A stretch of 64,000 nt of DNA, taken from the NCBI GenBank assembly GCA_950106755.1, contig OX467089.1, positions 18,147,345 to 18,211,344 on the forward strand. The letters are read 5' to 3'. Positions 45,894 through 55,855 of the stretch are shown here, one piece after another (position 1 is the first letter of the stretch; each line of letters starts with the position of its first letter). The DNA comes from Climacium dendroides (Eukaryota; Streptophyta; Bryopsida; Hypnales; Climaciaceae). The notes under the pieces are model-generated. The model had not been told where the DNA came from. It was given only the letters and a program-made list of their open reading frames with translations, and ran no database searches. Position numbers and translations under genes: made by a program.

Positions 45894-46916
45894 GTCCTCC
45901 TCTAATTGCTTGTGTAGTTTCGGGCTATCCGGAATGGCTGGAGAGATAACCCGGGCAGATATCGCTATCTTCCGTACTGGTCCGGATGCCGTAAGATCTA
46001 AGTGAGAACGAAGGGAAAGTAGTTCTACCTCAGTCGCAAACTCACCACTCTTTCTCTCAACTACTTACACAAACAGTCTCGGGTACACAGAACAGAAAAG
46101 TGAAGAGGAAACCCTAGGAAGACGGCTTAAGTACTAAACTGTCTCTCTACGGTCTTAAGGACAACGGCTACAAGTCCGTTGTATCAACGATATCCTACTT
46201 TCGTAGCTACGGGACCTATACGGTAGGTTCCTGTGTTCCGGATGAGTCCGGATTCCGGATCCGGATAAGTTCCGGATACGGGTGGTGCCGGAACGCTTAT
46301 TTCCTAATTCAAGTTATCTGGTCCAGAAATCACACTCTAACTATTATTTTTTTATTTTTTTCTATTTTTCGCAGTTACTTCTTGCATTATTGATCCGTTT
46401 CCGGATTCCGGATTCCCACATATACTAACTGCATACATTTCAAAAGAAGTCGGTTTTAGAAACGATTACGTTTCAACTTCAAAAATTTGTAACTAATTCC
46501 ACAAAGATCCAAAAAATATGAAACGACTTGGATTAGATGCCTATTCTTTTTTTCTTCCTATCAAAATTCATTGAAAATTGTTTTGAGATGTTTAGCTATC
46601 CCCAAAATGCAATCAGCTCTTAAAGGGTCAGTTTAAGAGCCACCTCCCTTAGTTCTTCAAGTTGAATATTGACAAACATTACCAGCAAATGCACTTGTCA
46701 AAAGATTCTAATAGTGACTTGGTAAGATGTGAATTAAGTTGTTATAGGGATTAAGTAATATTTTCTAAGCATCGTTCTACTTTGTTTCTCTTGCAAAGTC
46801 TTTGAGGAAAGGAAAAGGTGGTGGCAGAATATGGTGGAAGAGTGGCTGAAAGTGTTGTATAATTCAGTAAAACATTTGTTTTTATTAGTTCTTGAATCTT
46901 GTGCTGTGTTTTTCAG

Positions 46917-48199
46917 GAGAGAGCGGTGAGCACAATACTTGTAGGAGCACGATACGCTCATTGGAATTACAAATGCAAGATTTGAGAGAACAAAATGCTT
47001 TGTTGAAAGGCCTCTTAGAGAAGAATAGTTTTGATGAACCTAAACTTGAAGTTGCTAGGTGGGAATTGGTCAAAAGCCACATGCCATCAATCGCAAAGCA
47101 GTTACTGTTGGATTTAGATCCTAAAAAAATAGACCTTTTCCTAGAGAGGAACATATGAAGGAGGCAATTTTGGAGGCATTTGATATATCCACTTCTGATA
47201 TCATCACTTGAAAAGTATTTGACTAAGTTTGGGTGGAGAGCTTGAAGAAAAAGGTGCAAAAAATGATAACCAATAGGCGTGGCAGGTTTTCCACAATTAC
47301 CTGCACTCAATTGTGGCATCATTTAGGAGTCCCAAAACCTGAGCAAGGAACTGAAGAAGAGATTGCACAGTGGAAGTAGACTTTAATACCATTAGGTGAA
47401 GGTATGATTGTGTACAACTAGTACTAATTCTTCTTTTTGTTTAGTAGATTCACATTTTTAAATACATGTATTTTAAAGTAATTATTGAAATTATTTTGTT
47501 TAATCAACATTTCAAACTATAGAGGAGTATGAAGTTACAAAATAGTGCAATAGTTATTGTATAATTTGAAAGTCACAACAATGGTAACTATAATATTGCA
47601 GTATTCAATGGCTTATAAATGTTTGGAAAATTCTTGAGTTTGAAATCACTATAGTAGCTATTACAAAATTTGAAGGAAGATATGAATTACACATATTCAT
47701 CTTTCATTGTTACAAAAGTGAATTGAATCAATCAATTTAGGTTTTTGTTCAACATGATGTTTACAACATGTTTGTAAGTCTGTGTTATGAATGGATGCAG
47801 CTTTATGTGAGAAAATTCTTGATTGAATTACAAATCTTTCACTCATTTTTTTCCTTTATTGTAGGGAACCATTGGCAGTGGAATGAAGATGATCCCTTTG
47901 GATCAAATGCAGTGTGCAACACTATAGCACATGTGAAGTTTGGTAAAAGATATTCGATGAGTGAACCTCTCAAATTGACAGCGAAACAATTGGCGTGGTT
48001 TGCATATTTGATGCACTTGGCAATGGATAGTGATCGCAACATGAAAGAAAGTGAGATGAGACTTCACAAAAAAGAAATCAAAGGTATGAAGAAATTCATC
48101 CTTGAGAGTCGGCACTTGTTGACAAAGTTTGAAATAATTGTTGCAGAAGATGAAGACCCCATACAAGAAGCATTGGGAGTAGACTTAGAAGACGAATGA
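46917..48199 (+). pseudogene. Last two exons of the unknown gene, first one damaged
   Basis: Exon 46917-47401 starts after TTTTTCAG with GESGEHNTCRSTIRSLELQM and a coiled coil to DPKKIDLFLERN. Then a frameshift near 47155 leads into EAILEAFDISTSD and ITNRRGRFSTITCTQLWHHL with three stops. The intron 47402-47864 has GTATGA and TTGTAG borders. The last exon is intact: NHWQWNEDDPFGSNAVCNTI, then AKQLAWFAYLMHLAMDSD, and ends EDPIQEALGVDLEDE. Family not recognised. Confidence 0.6.
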
Positions 48200-48845
48200 G
48201 CGTTATATATCAAGATTTTGTTTTTTGTTTTTTGATGAACAAGGTTTCTGAAATTATGAAGTCATTTCAAGGTTTCTTGTTGTTATTTGGTGGTTTTCAT
48301 ATTCATATAATAGAAAAGCATTATGGATTACTTATTTGTACCTTCTATACACTATTAATGAAAGCAAATCAATTTCTCACATGGAAATATAGAGTTGCTT
48401 TGATGTATGAGATGAATTTCCGAGTTCATTGTACACTATTCAATTATATTCATATTATGAAAACTTGAGTATTAGAATTGAAAAAGTTGTTTGGATTGGA
48501 GGGAAGTGTTTATTGATGAAGACATACAATTGCATTGTTGGTATTAAAGAGCATTTCAAAGTTTGAGGAGTAGTATTTGAAGGAAGAAATTGAACTGGTC
48601 ATTGGATTAGTTGTTAATTTGGGTGAATAGGCACACAAGCTTATACCTCAACATTAGAAGTACAAGGCCAATGTGGAGTAGTATTGCTAATTTTTGGACA
48701 TTTCCAATTGTACATTCTTGAAGATTACATATAAGGATTTGAAATTGTAATCTTTGTAAAGCTTGTACTGAAATTTGCATCTATTCAACCGAAATGCAAC
48801 CAAAATGTAATCCTACTAATGATTTTGTTCTTCAGAATGCAAATA

Positions 48846-49098
48846 TGGCCTTATTCGTTAAAATGAGACAATTTGCACATTTTGAGACTACAACCCTAAA
48901 ACAATTATAGTGATTTATCCTCGAGTTGAAGATAAGATGAGCGTGAAACCTTTGGGAAATCAAAGGTTTTTATATATATTAATACATTGAAATCTCAACT
49001 TACTAAATAGTCTTAAAATTGAACAGTTATTATGATTTATCTTCGAGGCGAGGATAAAAATGAGACTACCAAAAGTCTCAATATAACGAATATGGCCT
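48846..49098. mobile_element. 253-bp Stowaway-like MITE
   Basis: The inverted ends TGGCCTTATTCGTTAAAATG and (right, inverted) AGGCCATATTCGTTATATTG pair over about 25 bases. The dinucleotide TA lies on both sides (48844-48845, 49099-49100), as expected of Tc1/mariner-type MITEs. Inside, TTTATC(C/T)TCGAG blocks are also inverted. It lies downstream of the unknown gene; nothing else is recognised from 48200 to 48845. Confidence 0.7.
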
Positions 49099-49139
49099 TA
49101 ATGTTTATATATTGCATTATGACGTATAGAAAAATTATG

Positions 49140-49525
49140 TAATTGCAGTACTGCAACAATACAAATAGTAAACAAATTGGTGATTAAAACATCTACATTA
49201 CAATACTAAAAGAAAATTGTTGCCATTCATTAATTGTACATCATTGCAATATTGCAGAAAATCACAAGAAGTACAATTTCATTATTATTATTTTTTAAAA
49301 ATCATAATTAAAATTATATACAACAATCAACAATATAGTTCAATATAGAAGGCGTCTAAGTAATATTGATTTTGTACTAATGCAATATTGTATACAGCTG
49401 TCTCCTCAACTGTGCTGCAACAGTTCAAATTTAGTATTGGACTGTTCAAACATTGAAAAAGTATTGAAAAAGTATTGCGACAATATTGTTTAAGTCACCC
49501 ATTTTTTCCCGATGTAGTTCTGTCG
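49140..49525. repeat. CAATATTG-rich repeat related to 18030-18350
   Basis: Reads in inverted orientation relative to 18030-18350 and ends near TTTTTCCCGATGTAGTTCTG, which mirrors CTGCATCGGGAAA there. It abuts the likely start of the NDUFB3 transcript. Confidence 0.4.
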
Positions 49526-49529
49526 AACG

Positions 49530-50404
49530 GATGATGTTCCTCCAGTCCGAGTCTGTCTCATCGTTCTCATGATTCTAGGGTTTCGTGCGCATCTGACGAG
49601 CCATTTGTTGTGATTTTCGATTTGTGGCATCGATCGCGAGTGAGGAGCGTTGTCACCGCTCTATTTTGGCGTTTCTTGTGAAATCTCTCGTTCTTCTACC
49701 GTTCCACTCTGGTGAGTACTCTGTTTCGGGTTTTGTTTCGGTTCCGTGCTTGTTCAAGAAATGTCAAGGAAATTTTGGTGGGAGTGGGCTTTGATACTTT
49801 TCGCCTTCACTTTGAGGTTCCTCCGTAGCCACTTGGAGCATCGTCTCTTTAATTCTGTAGAAAATTTAATCCTGTGTACGCGAAGGACTCGGACGTCGGA
49901 TTTTCGTTGCCGTCCAGGTCATGTTCGAGTTCGGAATTTGTAGGCACAAGCATTTAGTGTTCTTTATCTTCTTTCTGGACATATTTCGCACCTAATGCTC
50001 AATTTCTTCCCTTCTGACGTTATCTGACCTCATGGCGAAGGCAGTTTAATGCTTCAGCTGATCGATTAAAACAGGAAAAGCGCATTTGCTGTTGAGCGTA
50101 GTTTTCTATTATTACGTTGGTGTTCTTGTTGGCGAATGCTAGAGGATTCTAATTCTCCAAAGATTGCATTATCTGGATACCGAAATTCTGAAGTACCCAA
50201 AATTTTACTGGAAGATATCCTAAATCTGATTTTAGATAACAGTTACATATTGGTTAAGGGGATGTATACGAGCCGACCTTCTGATCTTTGGACAAGTCTC
50301 TAGCTTATGAACGATAGACAGTGTTTAGTTTATTGTTGTGGTTGGGTGACGAGGGATGTGGAATTGATGTGCTGAGTTTGCTTTACATGACAAGCAGTGA
50401 AGCT
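49530..50404 (+). promoter_or_regulatory. Likely 5' UTR exon and leader intron of NDUFB3
   Basis: The segment from about 49540 has the look of a plant 5' UTR (TTCTAGGGTTTCGTGCGC). A strong donor CTCTG/GTGAGTACT lies at 49711/49712, and acceptors fit at 50394 or 50397, just before the ATG. A 5' UTR intron is common in such housekeeping genes. Transcript ends are inferred, not seen. Confidence 0.5.
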
Positions 50405-50623
50405 ATGGCGAACGAGGGTTTTAAATTGAGTAAAGGAAGCAGCAACCCTGTCAGTACAGGGTCTTTCTTCAAGTCCCGAGATGATTACCGCAAGCATCCA
50501 ATACTTAACGGTCATCTGAAGAGGGCCACTCCTGGCCTAGGCATCGCTTTGGGACTCTTTGGTGTTTACCTCATTGTGGATGGCATCTCCTCAAAATTCT
50601 CTGCTCCCAAGGATCACCATTGA
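50405..50623 (+). CDS. NDUFB3: NADH dehydrogenase (complex I) B12/NDUFB3 subunit
   Basis: Encodes 72 residues, close to the length of plant B12 subunits. The family signature is clear: TGSFFKSRDDYRKHPILNGH (the FF..RD..RKHP block) and then RATPGLGIALGLFGVYLIVD, a single membrane segment at about residues 43-60, ending GISSKFSAPKDHH. The protein is an accessory subunit of the membrane arm of mitochondrial complex I. ATG 50405 is chosen because the homology starts shortly after it; the longer upstream frame has no family match. It is the only intact host gene in the window and lies between dense transposon blocks with a normal short single coding exon. No lesion is visible. Confidence 0.93.
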   Translation: MANEGFKLSKGSSNPVSTGSFFKSRDDYRKHPILNGHLKRATPGLGIALGLFGVYLIVDGISSKFSAPKDHH

Positions 50624-53148
50624 GTTGATTCGTTTCCAACGGTATACAGCTGTGTATTAAATGAGGCTGTCAGTTAGGAATTTTCTTACTGTTTTCATAA
50701 TAAGGATGATGCACGTTTTGGTCTGTACCTCATGAGTTCATTTTGCAATGCAACACTCCTTCTGAGATGTCTGAAATTTTGTGGATCCAAATCATTTCTC
50801 TCTGGCAGTTGGACATGTTGCAGGGAATGGTATTGACAAATGTCCATGTAGTGAGGCAATTTTTGTAATTTGAATGCCGTCATTTTTCTTGAAGAAGTTG
50901 ATTTCTTATGGATGCCAGATTTGTGCGAATCTTTGGAGAGCCAAAGAAAGTTAGCTCTCTGTTTCAGTAGCTCTGTCAGATTCAAAGCATCCCAGTTTCA
51001 ATAGTTGCATACCCTAATGGATTGAGTATCAGTGAGCATTGTGACATCAGTAGCTACTTTCTGTGACCTTTCTACAATTTTCTGGGTTCTCTATTTTTTG
51101 TGTGCTTTTCCAATTGATTGTCTAGTTTCTTTCTAGCTGTATTCGTCCTTGCGCGCCATTATAGGGTTTTGGTTGTTCGAAGTACATCATCGCAATGTGT
51201 TGAAATTGAGCTTGTAACTTAACACTTTCGCATTCTGTCACACGACTTGTGATTCTTCTGTACAATACAAGGTTCAGCTTGAAAGCAGACAGGGACCGAC
51301 GTTGGGCCTAAACTTACTGCAGGGATACAAGCTCTTTAAAATAGGAATGTGCCATCTCTTGCCAGCTTGTAGTAGTGTGATTGAATTGAAGATCTAGTGT
51401 TCATGTGTAAGTTACTTGAAAGTTGTGAAGTTACATTTTAGCTTTTCTACAGGAGAGATTTCTTTGGATAGAAATGTCCATTAATGCGCTGTACCGCAGG
51501 GGACAATGAAGACACGAACTGCCTCTTGTACCATTCCAAGAGTTTTGCATAATACAGAGAGTACAATCGACATTTTTGTCACGTAATTGGCATTTACAAT
51601 CTTATGCTATCTTATTAAAGCATACCAAATTTCAATTTCAAAAAATCTAAAACTATATGCTGGTCAATTTTATTGGATGAAGTTCATGGTTTCGCTATAC
51701 TTGATTGAAAACCACTTGTGACAAATTCATAAAATTCCATTGTGTAGAGATGTAAGAAACATTTGTGTGTACACCTTTCTTTTTCAACAAAATCTCAATA
51801 AGTTTCAAAAATCATTTTATGGGGTGTCACTATCTTTTTATTCCTTGTTGAATAATTAATTGATGATGACAATGTGATTTAGTAGATGCTTAAAAATAAA
51901 AAAATTTGTTTTCTTCTTTACAAATGTTTCTTTTCTCCATAATTTTTTTTTGTCATTTTTGTAAATTTGGGGTAATTATTTGTTTATGAATGTTAATTTT
52001 TAGGATGAACTTCTATTGACCTAGAATTGGCCAAAACTTATAGAACCCCCCCTCCAAATTTGAATTCTAGATGGAAGTGTGCCACAAGTGCAAGAAGAGA
52101 ATAAGAACTATAAGCAGACAATTTTTTTGAAGAAGGCTAATGAAAAGTGGTCTAAAGGCAAGTTTTGGGTGACTTCTAGAAATCTACTTTTAACATTAGG
52201 CGTGAATTTTTTGGTTGCTTTTAGATTAAGGTAGGAACATCTATAAAAATGATTATCTCCATTGGCGTCACCTATATTGGTACCCATATCTGTTGTTTTT
52301 AGTTCCATATCAATTGAGGTTTGTCCCATGACTAACTTGTGTGAAAAAATAATAGTGATGGGTGACAATTGAAGCAGTTTTAAATGCCAACAACTTTGGA
52401 AGTTTGTGCAGTAGATGATGGAATGTAAAAGCCAACATCATCATTAAAAAATAATGAAGTGGATAGAGAGTCAGTTTTGTATTATGGGCATAGTAGCTTT
52501 AGGGCTAATTAGTGCATTTAAAGATGTAATATATAGTAATTGCAAGGTTAGTGGAGGGAGATATGGGATTCATTGCAATACTATTAGATGAACATCCTTT
52601 CATAATTAGGAACTTCAAGTGGCAGCTCTGCAAATACAAATAGCAATATAAACTACACACCATGATCGCCTTGGGTGCAATCTTGAGTTCAGTTGGTAAA
52701 TGAGAATTCTTTTAGCTTTGGTGAAGTTAGAGAGAACTTACACTTTGCATTATAATGAGTGACCATGTCTATTAGAATGGGCAAATATGAGTGTTACTAT
52801 GATAGCACTAAATTTGTGCCTAAAACATGGGCGTTAGAGTTGCAATTGTATGGAGGGCAAAAAGGGATTGTTTAGTCTTTGTTTTCAAAGCACAATAGAG
52901 GTGAAGAAAGCTAGCAGGATGGAATTTATTACTACATTTGTAGACATGTATCCACGCATGCAAGTAGAGGCAGTTTTCCAAATTGGCAAGGAGTGGATTA
53001 ATTATTAAAATGGTCTCCCAATGAAATTATGACAACACTACAAAGACAAGAGCATGAGGTCGTGAATGTCACACAAATGATTGTAGAAACAATCTAGTCA
53101 ACCAAATTTGTCTTATAAGGGCCAAGTCATTACTTCAACAAACCTTCA
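50624..53148. other. NDUFB3 3' region and AT-rich sequence, no gene recognised
   Basis: The first few hundred bases are probably 3' UTR. The rest shows short ORFs without motifs. The part near 52400-53148 may contain upstream remnants of the pogo-like transposase gene, but no block was convincing. Confidence 0.5.
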
Positions 53149-54539
53149 ATGCAGTACTTGAAAGTTGGGGCCTTGTGGAGACAAGAAAGCGTAGAAAATA
53201 GAGTGATATATAGAATCGAGATATGGACAAATTCACAATTGGCAACTATAAGTACTACTATGGATGCAAGTAGCCTTATAGCTATTGCAACAAAAAAACT
53301 TAGAATCTTTGCATTGTCCCTTGCATTGTCCTTTAGAGACTATATCCAGAAGAGAACACTTAAATAAAAGAAAGGGTAGCAAATGGTGCTGAATGTAGAA
53401 GAAGAATCTACACTTGTCAAGTGGATGATGGAAATGCAAGATCATGCACATCCCATTTCTATTTTAGAACTATGGTGGAAGGTTGTAGAAAGTACTCAAA
53501 AACAGTGGACGCCCTTCAAAAATGACATTCCAAAACATGAATGGCTACAATGGTTTCGCAATCATCATCCAAAGCTCACATTGAGATTTCTACAAGGATT
53601 GGAAGAGAGATGAGCAAGGGGATTAAATTCCAACAGTATAGCATCATTGTATGAGAACCTACAAAAACTTATGAACTCCATGGACATTTGCCATCTCATA
53701 TATGGAATGCTGATGAAACAAGAGCATAAATAGGGAAGAATGGAGGGGGAATTTTTGTTTACGCACGACATGGAAATAGATCTATCCATACAACTATATG
53801 AAATAGTAAGGACTACCTCACAGTCCTCTCATGTATGAATGCAATAGGCCATTACATCTCTAACTCTATATTTTCAAAGGTAAACGCAAACTCAGAAATT
53901 ACATTGCTAGATGTGAAGCCCACTCTTGCATGGCAATGCAACCAAATGGTTGGATGACTACATTCTTATTTTTTGCTTGGATCTCATATTTTCTCACCAT
54001 TGTTAAAGAAAGGTATGGAATCTTTTATAAAAATAGACACCTACTACTTCTAGATGAATATAGGTCCCATATGACTCTTGAAGTGGTTGAAAAATTTATA
54101 GCAGAAGGCCTTGATATTATCACATTGTCTAGTTACACAAGTTATAGATTGCAACCACTTGATGTTAGTATTTTCAAACCATTCAAAGTAGCATTTCAAG
54201 CATACAAGGATAGGTGGATTATAGACAACCAAGGAAGAGGTGTAACACTATAAGAAAATGAATGTTTTATGACTGCAAAATATGACTGCAGTGAGTCACA
54301 AAATCAAAAAATGTGACTCAAACAAAAATCACTGCAGATGGTCAGAATATGACTAGGATGAGTCATGGCTGAGTCATTTACTTTCAGTCATATGACTGGT
54401 GAGTCATATTTGTAGTCATATGAATTTGAAAGTATAATAAACCATTTTTAAATGTATTTTGCCAACATGGCATATATGTTGGCCATCCTTAGAGGCTTGA
54501 CTTTTTCATAAGCTGCTTGGGCAAAAAAAAAACCCTACG

Positions 54540-54870
54540 TAGCATGTGACTGTGCCCAATCATATTTTGGCTGATGTGGAATGTACCTAGTCATATTTTG
54601 GTTGACGTGAAATATAACTGTAGTAAGTCATATTTTGAGTGATATGCAATACGATTACAGAGAGTTATATTCTAAAGAATATAGAATATAACTATGGTGA
54701 GTCATATTTCGAATCATATTTTAAGTGATATGGAGTATAACTGTTGTGAGTCATATCTTAAGTGATACGGAATATAACTGTTGTGAGTTATATTTTGGTT
54801 GATGCAGCATATGACTATCGAGAGTCATATTTTGGTTGATGAAGCATATAACTATCGTGAGTCATTTTTT
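54540..54870 (+). repeat. Subterminal tandem repeats of E2
   Basis: Units of the type GGAATATAACTGTTGTGAGT CATATTTT with spacing close to 38 bp, more diverged than in E1. They share the inverted ATATGACT/AGTCATAT pair. Confidence 0.7.
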
Positions 54871-55050
54871 TGTTCAAGTTAGTACTAAAAGATAGTAAGA
54901 AATAAAAGCTAAGGTATAACAAGAGGCAACAAAAACTAAAACTAAAAACCAATAAGAAGTAAGAATAAGACAAGTGAAGATGCAATAAAAGATTAGTAAC
55001 AACTATAAAGCAATAACAAATTAACAACCATGAAACAACAACAAACTAAC

Positions 55051-55412
55051 TATCAGGAACTGATCGGGTTCATGCCGGCACTCCGCTCCTATCTTTGGAC
55101 ATTGTACATTTATCCGTATCGCTCCTGAACTACTACGTTTGATAATACGAAGGATAACTTCATATGCATACTCATGCAGAAGGAATCCTTTAAACCTTAA
55201 TCCCAGAGTCTCATGAATACAGACGTATCATTATATTGATAAAATGTCGAGTGAGGGACAAGCTCCCCTCATTGAGCTTATATGTGAGATGAAGGTATGT
55301 TTGGATGGAACTGACCTAACCGCTCACTAATGATAACTACCCATTACCTCTCCTTCCCTTCCTATGGCGGTTTGTGGTAATCTAGTCCGGTTGATACGAC
55401 GAAGTCGTAACA
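55051..55412 (-). repeat. 3' LTR of the chromovirus
   Basis: On the coding strand it starts TGTTACGACTTCG and ends CAGTTCCTGATA; the other LTR ends CTGACA. The two differences from the 5' LTR are at 55052 (A for G) and near 55383 (T for C). Both are consistent with C-to-T decay. Confidence 0.95.
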
Positions 55413-55423
55413 TTACCCCCCTT
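55413..55423 (-). promoter_or_regulatory. Polypurine tract of the chromovirus
   Basis: The minus strand reads AAGGGGGGTAA directly before the 3' LTR, the expected position and composition of the plus-strand primer of LTR elements. Confidence 0.8.
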
Positions 55424-55855
55424 ATAGGTACCAGTCTCTATTTTGGAATTCTTTTCCTGTTTCGATCCTGGTACCTTTGGATGAAGCCGATGGAAATCAT
55501 TGACTGCATCTTGGGCATTCAGCAAATTACTAGCAAGTTCCCAAGAATTCTCCTCGGGACCATATCCTTCTCATTTAACTAGATACTGAAGTTTTCTCCA
55601 ACGTCCCTTTACTCGGGAATCCAACACAGAGTGAACCTCCTACTCAGTATCACCTTCTGGGGTGATTATTGGTGGCGGTGGTATGCGCTGGCGACCCGGG
55701 ATGGTATCCTGTCTGTATGGTTCTAGCAGGGATATGTGAAAAACATCGTGAATCTGCAATTCCTTGGGCAATTTCAGTTGGTATACCAGGTCTGAGAGTT
55801 TCGATATAATAGAGAAAGGGCCCAAAAATTTTGGGGCCAATTTCTTGGAAGGTGA
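55424..55855 (-). pseudogene. Chromovirus pol C-terminus with chromodomain, broken
   Basis: Continues the pol product in another frame after a one-base shift at about 55850: first a conserved integrase tail (LAPKFLGPFSIISKL, HDVFHISLLEPYR), then a chromodomain (LQYLVK..EGYGPEENSWE). TAG follows TPEGDTE at about 55637, and TGA replaces the Trp of the VKWEGY motif. In the family the chromodomain follows the integrase and guides integration to chromatin. This copy therefore makes an integrase without a chromodomain. Confidence 0.82.

Larger units (their letters stand above)
42867..46420 (-). mobile_element. Element B': inverted near-copy of element B
   Basis: On the plus strand it starts TGTCGTACGCG and ends GGATTCCCACA, so TG...CA. 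Flanks are TATAT (42862-42866) and TATAC (46421-46425), a 5-bp duplication with one change. Gene order on the minus strand equals B: leader, ORF1, UAA, ORF2, tail. It lacks the MITE found in B. No long terminal direct repeats are visible. It lies inside MITE F. Confidence 0.82.
42800..46648. mobile_element. PIF/Harbinger-like MITE F, split by element B'
   Basis: Its ends are AGGTAGATGGCTCTTAAACC and, inverted on the right, GGGAGGTGGCTCTTAAACTG. TTA flanks both sides (42797-42799, 46649-46651), as in the PIF/Harbinger superfamily. Without B' the element is about 295 bp, a Tourist-type MITE size. It sits in the large gap of the unknown gene, 300 bp after E3. Confidence 0.72.
35110..48199 (+). 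pseudogene. Unknown multi-exon gene, decayed, with a transposon cluster in its large intron
   Basis: Candidate exons with GT-AG borders are 35110-35299, 35355-35518, 37300-37430, 37743-37796, 38039-38122, 46917-47401 and 47865-48199. Phases agree at 35299/35355 (reading PRTYG SRFSRSPTTPFY), between 37430, 37743 and 38039, and at 47401/47865 (reading LIPLGEG NHWQWNEDDPF). They do not agree between exons 2 and 3 or across the transposon-filled gap 38123-46916, so exons are missing or two genes are involved. The exon at 46917 has a frameshift near 47155 and stops after it, so the locus is probably dead. I recognise no family: there is a Pro-rich disordered N-terminus, a coiled coil (LELQMQDLREQNALLKGLLE) and a C-terminal helical domain (MKKFILESRHLLTKFEIIVA) with an acidic end. 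It could be a host gene or a captured transposon gene. Confidence 0.5.
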
